Origin: WLNJ01 sp037131165
Lineage (GTDB): Bacteria > Actinomycetota > Thermoleophilia > Solirubrobacterales > Solirubrobacteraceae
Reading direction: 5' to 3'
Assembly (NCBI GenBank): GCA_037131165.1
Contig: JBAXRO010000051.1
Location: forward strand, 1-13,721
DNA: 13,721 nucleotides
Both the position numbers and the translations under genes were made by a program. Under the pieces are notes generated by a model that ran no database searches, was not told the DNA's origin, and worked only from the letters and a program-made list of their open reading frames with translations. Shown here piece after piece: positions 7,238 through 13,057 of this stretch; the first letter of the stretch is position 1, and every line of letters starts with the position of its first letter.

Positions 7238-9202
7238 ATGGAGCGTCGGGTTACCCGCAACAACCGACCGCAGTCCGGCCTCGTCGCGCTCTCGGCCATC
7301 TTTGCGGTCTGCCTCGCGCTCCCGGCGACCTCGTCGGCTGCCGCCGTCCAGGTTTCGGCCGGCTACGACCACAGCTGTGCCCTGCTCAAGGGTGGAACCG
7401 TCACCTGCTGGGGCTCGAACCAGTACGGACAGCTCGGCGACGGAACCACGACCGCGAGGACCGGGCCGGTCGTCGTCACCGGGGTATCCAACGTCAAGGA
7501 GCTCGTCACCGGGTGGCAGAGTTCCTGCGCCCTGCTCGAGGACACGACCGTCAAGTGTTGGGGACGCAACGACAAGGGCCAGCTCGGCGACGGTACGTTC
7601 ACGGACCGGCCGATCCCCGTCAGCGTCTACGGACTCAGCGGCGCCTCCGACATCGCCTCCGGTTGGCAACACCGCTGCGTCGTGAGGACCGGTGGCGGCG
7701 TTCGCTGCTGGGGCAGGAACGACGGCAGGCAACTCGGGATCACGACGAGGGTCGCGCCATTCGCCGAAGCCAAGCCGATCGACGTGCCAAACCTCAGCGG
7801 CGTCACGCGGATCGCGCTCGGATTCCAGCACTCGTGCGCGCTCCAGTCCGGGGGGTCGGTGAAATGCTGGGGCCTCAACAGCGCAGGCCAGCTCGGTGAC
7901 GGGCTGCCGATAAACCTCTCTGCGCTCAGTGCCACCCCCAAGACCGTGGTCGAGCGCTTGGTCCCGGCGGGGAGCCCCACGACGCTGACCGGCGTAACGA
8001 TGATCGACTCGGGCATCGGCAACCACACCTGCGCCGTGACGGACGGTGGAGCGGTCAAGTGCTGGGGGATGAACACGACCGGCGAGCTCGGCGACTCCAC
8101 CACCACTTCGAGCAGCTCGGCGCGGGTGGCGCCGACCACTGGCGGCGTCTCGTCGATCGCCCTCGGCTGGGAGCACTCCTGCGTGGTGATCGGGTCGAGC
8201 GCGGTCGAGTGTTGGGGCTGGAACCGCTTCGGCCAGCTCGGGGATGGAACCCGCACTGACCGAGGTTCCGCCACGCGTGTGGCTGGCCTTGTCTCCCCGA
8301 CGGCCGTCGCGGGCGGCTTTGGCCACAGCTGCGCCGTGTCGAACGGCGGGCGCGTCTACTGCTGGGGTCGCAACCTCACCGGGCAGCTCGGCGACGGCAC
8401 CACAACGGAGAGCACGACCCCGGTCGAGGTGCCGAACATGGTCGGCCCGCCGACGATCGACTCGTCGCCACCCGCATCCACCAACGAGACGACGGCGTCG
8501 GTGGCCTTCAGCGGTGAGCCGGGGGCCACGTTCGAATGCTCGACCGACGGATCGCCGTTTGCTCCGTGCAGCTCGCCCGTTTCGCTCAGTGACCTCGCGG
8601 CCGGGCAGCATTCCGTCAGCGTCCGCCAGTCCAATGCGCTCGGCACCAGTGGCCCCGAGACTGCGACCTGGACAGTCGACCTGACGGCCCCGTCAGCCCC
8701 GAAGCTCTCATCCACGCCGCCCTCGGTGACCAACAGCCGCAAGGCGACCCTGGCATTCACCGGTGAGAGCGGCGCGACGTTCACATGCTCGCTCGACGAC
8801 GGCGCGGACACGCCGTGCGCTTCGCCGAAGACGTACGAAGCCCTCGTGGACGGCCAGCACAAGCTCGAGGTCACCCAGACCGACACGGCAGGCAACACCG
8901 GCCCGACGACGGTCGCCATCTGGACGGTGGACACGATCGGCCCCGCCCTCACCGGGAGGGTGATCCAGGGAGCCTCCCGGGGCGACACGATCCTTCGGAG
9001 CTCTTACGACCGCGCTCTTGACACGCCCGCGGTCCTCGAATGGTCGACCTCGCGGGCTCAGCCAAGCCCGACCGCCCGGCCAACCCGGGGGCACACCCTG
9101 GTATGGGCCGCGAGACTCGTCGTGCGTGACGTGACGGGGATCAGGTGGGTCCGCGTCGGCGACCGCATCGGCAACTGGTCCGGCTGGGTCCGGGTCGGCT
9201 GA
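7238..9202 (+). CDS. Secreted protein with seven RCC1-type repeats and two Ig-like modules
   Basis: This 654-aa exported protein starts at ATG 7238; the TTG three codons upstream is less likely. A signal peptide is clear: RRVTRNNRPQSG, then a hydrophobic stretch, then a small-residue cleavage region (ATSSAAA) near residue 30-35. Seven repeats follow to about residue 400. Each contains a HSCAL-like Cys and a CWGxNxxGQLGDG-like segment, as in RCC1/BLIP-II propellers, so the mature protein probably folds as a seven-bladed propeller. The paired Cys in each blade could form disulfides outside the cell. The third repeat is divergent (GRQLGITTR) and the fourth to fifth junction is longer. Two modules of about 80 residues follow, each with two Cys and ending in WTVD, resembling bacterial Ig-like domains. 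The C-terminal 85 residues are basic and Trp-rich with no recognised anchor. Function is unknown; binding at the cell surface is a guess. Confidence 0.88.
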   Translation: MERRVTRNNRPQSGLVALSAIFAVCLALPATSSAAAVQVSAGYDHSCALLKGGTVTCWGSNQYGQLGDGTTTARTGPVVVTGVSNVKELVTGWQSSCALLEDTTVKCWGRNDKGQLGDGTFTDRPIPVSVYGLSGASDIASGWQHRCVVRTGGGVRCWGRNDGRQLGITTRVAPFAEAKPIDVPNLSGVTRIALGFQHSCALQSGGSVKCWGLNSAGQLGDGLPINLSALSATPKTVVERLVPAGSPTTLTGVTMIDSGIGNHTCAVTDGGAVKCWGMNTTGELGDSTTTSSSSARVAPTTGGVSSIALGWEHSCVVIGSSAVECWGWNRFGQLGDGTRTDRGSATRVAGLVSPTAVAGGFGHSCAVSNGGRVYCWGRNLTGQLGDGTTTESTTPVEVPNMVGPPTIDSSPPASTNETTASVAFSGEPGATFECSTDGSPFAPCSSPVSLSDLAAGQHSVSVRQSNALGTSGPETATWTVDLTAPSAPKLSSTPPSVTNSRKATLAFTGESGATFTCSLDDGADTPCASPKTYEALVDGQHKLEVTQTDTAGNTGPTTVAIWTVDTIGPALTGRVIQGASRGDTILRSSYDRALDTPAVLEWSTSRAQPSPTARPTRGHTLVWAARLVVRDVTGIRWVRVGDRIGNWSGWVRVG

Positions 9203-9207
9203 GCCCA

Positions 9208-9218
9208 CCCCGGCGGGG
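9208..9218. terminator. Short GC hairpin between convergent genes
   Basis: CCCC (9208-9211) and GGGG (9215-9218) flank a 3-nt loop in the 36-bp gap between the converging RCC1-repeat gene and the nucleotidyltransferase gene. It is too short to be more than a weak candidate bidirectional terminator. Confidence 0.2.
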
Positions 9219-9238
9219 CGACAAACCCAGCGCCAGAG

Positions 9239-9844
9239 CTACTCGGTGGCGCCGCCGACGGCCGAGTCGCGCAGCTCCTCGAGGTCCTCGGCGAGATCCA
9301 CGTCGAAGAGGACGTTCGGTCCGCACTCGATCAGCAGATCCCCCACCCCCGGGATCGAGGTCGCATCGTCCTCGCCGGCGAGGCCTGCAACGGCCGCCCG
9401 AAGCCCGGAGGCCAACAGCAACGGGTAACCGTGAGCTCCGTTGTGAGTGGCCTGGACGGCCGGCGCGGTGCCATCCCACGCCTCGATCACCCTGGTGATC
9501 ATCGGAGCGCTGATCAGCGGCCTGTCGGCTGGGACGACGACGATCGCGTCGGCTGCTTCGGCAAGCTCGGCGAAGCCGGCACGCAGCGAAGCGGCAACGC
9601 CCTCCCGCCAATCGGCGACGATCACCACCTCGGCGCCCTCGAGGTCGGCCGTCCGGGCGATCTCGTCGGCCCCGGCGCCGAGTGTCACGGCAACGCGCTC
9701 GATCAGGTCAACGTCGAGCATTGACTCGACCGCGTACTCCATCAGCAGTCGGGGCCCGAGTCTCTCCAGTTGCTTGAGGCCGCCGAAGCGCTTGCCCTCA
9801 CCGGCGGCGAGCACGAGGCCGGCGATCGTCCTGCTCTCAGTCAT
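9239..9844 (-). CDS. MobA/MocA-like nucleotidyltransferase
   Basis: This 201-aa protein has the MobA-like NTP-transferase fold. The nucleotide-binding motif LAAGEGKRFGGLKQ lies at residues 12-25, WREGVAASLRAGF at 79-91, the metal-binding D-x-P as DRP at 107-109, and an FDVDLAEDLEEL tail as in MocA-type enzymes. Molybdopterin cytidylyltransferases of this type join CTP to molybdopterin for xanthine dehydrogenase or CO dehydrogenase-like enzymes. MobA guanylyltransferases and sugar nucleotidyltransferases are relatives, so the exact nucleotide and acceptor are open. No molybdoenzyme gene lies in the window to decide. The start ATG at 9844 has no strong Shine-Dalgarno sequence. On the same strand a TAGGCT hexamer lies about 11 bases before it. 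It may be co-transcribed with the upstream DedA gene across a 113-bp gap. Confidence 0.8.
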   Translation of the reverse strand: MTESRTIAGLVLAAGEGKRFGGLKQLERLGPRLLMEYAVESMLDVDLIERVAVTLGAGADEIARTADLEGAEVVIVADWREGVAASLRAGFAELAEAADAIVVVPADRPLISAPMITRVIEAWDGTAPAVQATHNGAHGYPLLLASGLRAAVAGLAGEDDATSIPGVGDLLIECGPNVLFDVDLAEDLEELRDSAVGGATE

Positions 9845-9957
9845 GGCTGCGGCCGAGCCTATCCCCTGCGGCCCTCCCCGCGGCTAGCGGAGCCGGGCGC
9901 TGCTCCTGCCCTTCCGCGATCGCCGGCCCTCGGTTCCGGCGCGAGATGCCCGGGCGG

Positions 9958-10584
9958 CTAGAGATCCTCGCGCCTGCGCCTCAGCCACCAGACGACCGAG
10001 AGCACGCCGAGGATCGCCAGCAGGCCGAAGAGGAGCGGGCGCCCGAGGCTGCCGACCGAGCCCGAGACCCGCTCCCACTCCTCGCCGAGCGCCCAGCCGG
10101 CACCGATCAGGGCGGCGTTCCAGATCAGGGTCCCGATCAAGGTCAGGCCGATGTACAGAGCGCGCGACATCCTCAGGGTGCCGGCGGGCAACGAGACGAG
10201 GCTCCTCACTCCGGGGATGCACCTCCCGATCAGGACGATCACCGGGCCCCGCTTGGTGAACCACTCGTCGGCCCGGTCGAGGTCGGCCTCAGTCAGTCGA
10301 AGCAGCTTCCCGTAGCGCAGGATGAACGGTCGTCCGCCTGCGCGTGCCAACTCGTAGAGGACGACCGAACCGAGCACCGAGCCGAGAGTCGCCGCGGCCA
10401 GCACGCCGACGAAGTTGAGGTCGCCCTGGGCAACGAAGTAGCCACCGAGCGGGAGCATCACCTCGGATGGGATAGGCGGGAAGATGTTCTCGGCGAACAT
10501 CAGCAGGACGAGTCCGAGCAGCCCGAGGTCGCGCAGCAACTGCGTGGCGAAGTCTGTGATTGCGATCAGGGTGATGGAGGTCAT
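9958..10584 (-). CDS. DedA-family integral membrane protein
   Basis: This 208-aa protein carries the two DedA (SNARE-associated/VTT) signatures. One is the re-entrant segment ENIFPPIPSE at 32-41. The other is GRCIPGVRSLVSLPAGTLRM at 120-139, with the conserved R...PG.R and PAG. Hydrophobic stretches around 20-35, 56-77, 113-135, 141-163 and 180-202 indicate a polytopic inner-membrane protein. The tail WWLRRRREDL is basic and probably cytoplasmic. DedA proteins support membrane homeostasis, and some members flip polyprenyl phosphate or phosphatidylethanolamine. This one cannot be placed more precisely. The start is ATG at 10584, giving the usual N-terminus, although no good ribosome binding site precedes it. 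It is divergent from the small secreted-protein gene at 10687, sharing about 102 bp of promoter region, and a nucleotidyltransferase gene follows on the same strand. Confidence 0.9.
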   Translation of the reverse strand: MTSITLIAITDFATQLLRDLGLLGLVLLMFAENIFPPIPSEVMLPLGGYFVAQGDLNFVGVLAAATLGSVLGSVVLYELARAGGRPFILRYGKLLRLTEADLDRADEWFTKRGPVIVLIGRCIPGVRSLVSLPAGTLRMSRALYIGLTLIGTLIWNAALIGAGWALGEEWERVSGSVGSLGRPLLFGLLAILGVLSVVWWLRRRREDL

Positions 10585-10673
10585 CGGTGGCTCTGCGGTT
10601 GCCGCGACGGGCGATCATTGCGGACGTCGATAAAGCCTGCCTTTAGGGCCCCGGAGGTCCTGCCAAGGCTTCC

Positions 10674-10679
10674 TATAAT
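10674..10679 (+). promoter_or_regulatory. Consensus -10 element TATAAT next to an ATG
   Basis: A perfect TATAAT in otherwise GC-rich DNA ends seven bases before the ATG at 10687. Transcription would start at or within a base or two of the A of that ATG. No clear TTGACA-like -35 element is found 16-18 bp upstream. The region is also the divergent spacer for the DedA gene. Confidence 0.6.
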
Positions 10680-10686
10680 CGCGGGA

Positions 10687-11091
10687 ATGACAGGCCTGCG
10701 GCCACACGAATCGCCACCTGCCGTCGGCGGGCTCCAGTCCCTCGGAAGGAATGCGAGGGTGGCGCTCGCAGCCGTGGCGGCAACGGCCACGCTTTGGTCA
10801 CTCGGCGGCACTGCCTCGGCAGCCACGGCCGACTGCTCCCGGCCCGCCGACGGCCGCAAGAACACCGTCGAGTGCCGCATCTCCGTGCCGGGCCTCGCTG
10901 CCGGGAAGTCCTTCACCTACGCCTTCGTTCGCAAGGGTTGCTACCACCCCGGTTCGGTGCTCTCTCGAAACGGCGAGATCGTCGTCCGGCGCAACGACAT
11001 CGGAGCCGGGACATGGCATATCTCGGTGGCGCCCAAGCCGCCCGGCAAGGCCGCCTCTTGGCGCTTCGGCTTCCGGCTTCCCAGGCGCTGA
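10687..11091 (+). CDS. Small secreted protein of unknown function
   Basis: This 134-aa protein has an N-terminal region of about 25 residues, then a signal-peptide core (ARVALAAVAATATLWSLGG) and a likely cleavage near TASA-AT around residue 46. The mature part is roughly 88 residues with three Cys (in ADCS, VECR and KGCYHP), many basic residues and a basic C-terminus (FRLPRR). I recognise no family. The start was chosen because a perfect TATAAT lies just upstream and because the longer reading frame beginning at 9946 merely runs antisense through the DedA gene. With the -10 element so close, the mRNA is probably leaderless. The neighbouring genes downstream also encode exported proteins. The odd number of Cys leaves one possibly free or used for dimerisation. 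Confidence 0.7.
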   Translation: MTGLRPHESPPAVGGLQSLGRNARVALAAVAATATLWSLGGTASAATADCSRPADGRKNTVECRISVPGLAAGKSFTYAFVRKGCYHPGSVLSRNGEIVVRRNDIGAGTWHISVAPKPPGKAASWRFGFRLPRR

Positions 11092-11102
11092 CTTGATGCC
11101 TC

Positions 11103-11116
11103 GGCTTCACCAAGCC
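11103..11116 (+). terminator. Short hairpin after the small secreted-protein gene
   Basis: GGCTT (11103-11107) pairs with AAGCC (11112-11116) around CACC, 11 bases after the stop codon. No T-tract follows. It is a weak terminator candidate only. Confidence 0.25.
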
Positions 11117-11144
11117 TGGAATTCCACAACCGATCGATGGTCGT

Positions 11145-11175
11145 GTTGCGAATCAGCAGTTGAGACGTTCGCAAC
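11145..11175 (+). promoter_or_regulatory. 8-bp inverted repeat upstream of the Lys-tail protein gene
   Basis: GTTGCGAA (11145-11152) and TTCGCAAC (11168-11175) are perfect inverted copies separated by 15 bp, giving half-site centres 23 bp apart. The pair ends 22 bp before the ATG at 11198. It could be an operator for a dimeric regulator or a leader hairpin. I could not place a convincing promoter relative to it. Confidence 0.4.
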
Positions 11176-11186
11176 CCACAGCAGAC

Positions 11187-11192
11187 AGGGAG
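11187..11192 (+). promoter_or_regulatory. Ribosome binding site of the Lys-tail secreted protein
   Basis: AGGGAG lies five bases before the ATG at 11198. This identifies the real start inside a longer open frame that begins at 10751. Confidence 0.7.
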
Positions 11193-11197
11193 CTCAC

Positions 11198-12058
11198 ATG
11201 AAAGCAGTACCGGCAACCAACCACCGCGCAAGACTCGGAATCCTCGGAGCCTTGGCGGCAGCACTGGCAATGGCTCTCCCTGCAGCCGCCATGGCCGACG
11301 AGCGCGCATCCTTGCCGGCGCCCTTCACCGGACCGGCAACAACCCTGCCCACCTCGTGCGACTACAAGGCGGGCGAATGCGACTTCGTGGTCGATCCCGC
11401 CTCGGACGTCTGCTTCGTGCCCGGCGGCGATCCGAATCAGCCGCGAGCGACCTTCCTCGTCAGGGGCAACCAGGTCTTGGCCTTCGACTGGCCGTGGGGC
11501 GATGACCCGTCAGCCGATCACGCCATCTTCTACAGGTACAGGGACATGTACTTCAATGCCGTCGCCGGCAAGTGGCGGAAGATCTACGACAACTGCGACC
11601 GCGAGCTCATCAACTCGACCGGTCGGGCACTCGGCGTCTACGCCTGGATGACGCGCGACGAGCTGGACTCATTCGAGGCCCAGGGCGTCTACCTCGGCTA
11701 CGCGGGACTCGGCGTTGACATCCCGGAAACGCCGCAGGATGAACCTCGGCAGGAGGAAGCACCCACTGGCGACCAGAGCCCGGAACCGCAGCAGGGACCG
11801 TTCTTCGGCGGACCGGGTTCGGGTGATGAACCGCGGCCGGAGGAAGCACCCGCGGGAGACCGGAGCGCAGACGGCGCCGAGGTCGACACCGCCGCCGCGC
11901 TGCGCGCGGCGCGCAAGCCGCGGGCAGTCCCGACCGCGTCCGCCCGCAAGTCCAAGTCATCGGCGAAGACTCGCTCGGCGACCAGGAAGAAGGCCGCTGC
12001 CAAGAAGAAGGCAGCCGCCAAGTCGAAGCGCCCCGCCGCCAAGAAGCGCGGCCGCTAG
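11198..12058 (+). CDS. Secreted protein with acidic linker and Lys/Ala-rich basic tail
   Basis: This 286-aa protein has a clear signal peptide: basic HRARLG, a hydrophobic core, then cleavage near AAAMA-DE around residue 29. A folded region of about 150 residues follows. It has four Cys (TSCDY, GECDF, DVCFVP, DNCDREL), is aromatic-rich and carries no motif I recognise. A Pro/Glu/Gly-rich acidic linker of about 60 residues contains a 29-residue duplicated unit starting DEPRQEEAP and again DEPRPEEAP. The last 48 residues hold 21 Lys/Arg and no acidic residues, with a KKAAAKKKAAAK pattern like histone-H1-type tails. In a protein with an export signal, such a tail could bind acidic wall polymers, DNA or polysaccharide; this is inference. 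A strong hairpin follows the stop. The function is unknown. Confidence 0.8.
   Translation: MKAVPATNHRARLGILGALAAALAMALPAAAMADERASLPAPFTGPATTLPTSCDYKAGECDFVVDPASDVCFVPGGDPNQPRATFLVRGNQVLAFDWPWGDDPSADHAIFYRYRDMYFNAVAGKWRKIYDNCDRELINSTGRALGVYAWMTRDELDSFEAQGVYLGYAGLGVDIPETPQDEPRQEEAPTGDQSPEPQQGPFFGGPGSGDEPRPEEAPAGDRSADGAEVDTAAALRAARKPRAVPTASARKSKSSAKTRSATRKKAAAKKKAAAKSKRPAAKKRGR
11738..11870 (+). repeat. 87-bp partial tandem duplication inside the acidic linker
   Basis: A block starting at 11738 (codons for DEPRQEEAPTGD) recurs at 11825 (DEPRPEEAPAGD), an in-frame offset of 87 bp or 29 codons. The second copy matches only over its first 40 or so bases before diverging. It explains the growth of the linker in this gene. 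Confidence 0.6.
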
Positions 12059-12067
12059 TCGGTAGTC

Positions 12068-12122
12068 GACGACCTCCCACTCGGGCCGGGGGCGCAATGT
12101 CGCCCCCGGCCTCGAGGTCGTC
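12068..12122 (+). terminator. Strong two-part terminator-like hairpin
   Basis: GGCCGGGGGCG (12084-12094) pairs perfectly with CGCCCCCGGCC (12101-12111) around a 6-nt loop. GACGACCTC (12068-12076) pairs with GAGGTCGTC (12114-12122) outside an asymmetric internal loop. It begins ten bases after the stop of the Lys-tail gene. There is no T-tract. It is the strongest predicted hairpin in the window. Confidence 0.75.
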
Positions 12123-12223
12123 AATCGAAGTACGACGCTCGCCCACCGGATCGGGCGAACAACCCGTCGCGGACGCGGCGGGAGCAGCCAGGAGGAGCAG
12201 CTGGCGTCCGACCTGACGGGGCC

Positions 12224-12859
12224 GTGTCGCCCTCTGCGAACCTGCCCCGCGTGACTCGGTTCAAGGAACAACGCCTCGAGGCAAGGCTCTTCGCGATCGG
12301 CTCTTCGCTGTTTGCGATCGGAGCGGTACTCGCGAGCACTCCGGAAGTGGCCGATCCGATCCCCGGAGTCACGTTCTTCACCGGCTCGCTGTTCTTCACG
12401 ACTGCGGCCTCGATCCAGTGGTTGCTGAGCGGCCGCCCGCGGTTCGCCGGCTGGTCGGGAGCCGACGCGAGCGACTGGTGGTCGGCGGCGATCCAGTTCA
12501 TCGGAACCCTGTTCTTCAACGTCAGCACATTTGCCGCGATCCTCGACCTCTCCCTCCTCGGCGAAGTCCGCCACGTCTGGCGGCCCGACGTCTACGGATC
12601 GGCCGCCTTCCTCGTCTCGAGCGTGCTGGCGGTCATGGCCTGCACCGACCGCGATTGCCTGTGGGATCCAACGGCCCGCAGCTGGAAGGTCGCCTGGCTG
12701 AACATGTTCGGCTCGGTCGCGTTCGGGGTCTCGGCAGTTGCGGCCCGGATCCCGCTCGAGAGCGGCACGGTCGCGAACCCGATGGTCGACAACCTCGGCA
12801 CCTTCCTGGGAGCACTCGGATTCCTCGGCGCGGCACTGCTGACGGCTCCGCGGAAGTAG
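12224..12859 (+). CDS. Polytopic membrane protein of unknown function
   Basis: This protein has up to 211 aa with about six hydrophobic spans, around residues 24-40, 47-66, 84-106, 124-141, 160-180 and 191-207. Spans recur with a Gly-Ser/Thr-x-x-Phe-Phe pattern (FFTGSLFFTTAA, FIGTLFFNVST, MFGSVAFGVSA), suggesting internally repeated hairpins. This faintly recalls YrhK-like proteins, but I cannot confirm that family. GTG at 12224 and GTG at 12251 are both possible starts and neither has a good ribosome binding site. The later one would place KEQRLEAR directly before the first span. A purine-rich AGGAGGAG at 12190-12197 is 26 bases too far upstream to serve 12224. Two Cys lie in the loop MACTDRDCLWD. 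The gene is separated from its left neighbour by the strong hairpin and from its right neighbour by its own promoter. Confidence 0.72.
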   Translation: MSPSANLPRVTRFKEQRLEARLFAIGSSLFAIGAVLASTPEVADPIPGVTFFTGSLFFTTAASIQWLLSGRPRFAGWSGADASDWWSAAIQFIGTLFFNVSTFAAILDLSLLGEVRHVWRPDVYGSAAFLVSSVLAVMACTDRDCLWDPTARSWKVAWLNMFGSVAFGVSAVAARIPLESGTVANPMVDNLGTFLGALGFLGAALLTAPRK

Positions 12860-12954
12860 GCGGCTCGAAAAACGACAAGGGCCTCGACGTTGATGATGGG
12901 AGACCTCCGCTCCGGATCGAGCGTTCCAAGGTCGTGCTTGCCAACGCCGTGGCC

Positions 12955-12984
12955 TTGACTTGCTGGCACTCACCCCTCTACCCT
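12955..12984 (+). promoter_or_regulatory. Sigma-70-type promoter of the tandem-repeat gene
   Basis: TTGACT (12955-12960) and TACCCT (12979-12984) are 18 bp apart, a good fit to actinobacterial housekeeping promoters. It would give a leader of roughly 65-70 nt before the ATG at 13058. Confidence 0.6.
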
Positions 12985-13042
12985 GCGCTCCTAAGGGTGT
13001 TCCAATCGCCGGACCGCTCAGGAAGTCGAACACCCAAGCCAC

Positions 13043-13049
13043 GGAGGAG
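13043..13049 (+). promoter_or_regulatory. Ribosome binding site of the tandem-repeat gene
   Basis: GGAGGAG ends eight bases before the ATG at 13058 and supports that start, which begins a canonical signal peptide. Confidence 0.75.
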
Positions 13050-13057
13050 TCGTTCCA

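Noticed and set aside
7190..8611. 473-codon minus-strand open frame opposite the RCC1-repeat gene
   Set aside because: Its apparent repeats are the reverse complement of the RCC1 repeats. No signal peptide or domain is seen.
9946..10686. N-terminal extension of the small secreted protein frame back to 9946
   Set aside because: This part lies antisense to the DedA gene and would place the signal peptide internally. The TATAAT directly before the ATG at 10687 marks the real start.
10751..11197. N-terminal extension of the Lys-tail protein frame back to 10751
   Set aside because: It overlaps the small secreted-protein gene out of frame. A good ribosome binding site and a signal peptide start at 11198.
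12190..12197. AGGAGGAG as a ribosome binding site for a hidden small gene
   Set aside because: No ATG, GTG or TTG follows at a usable distance. The next start (GTG at 12224) is 26 bases away.
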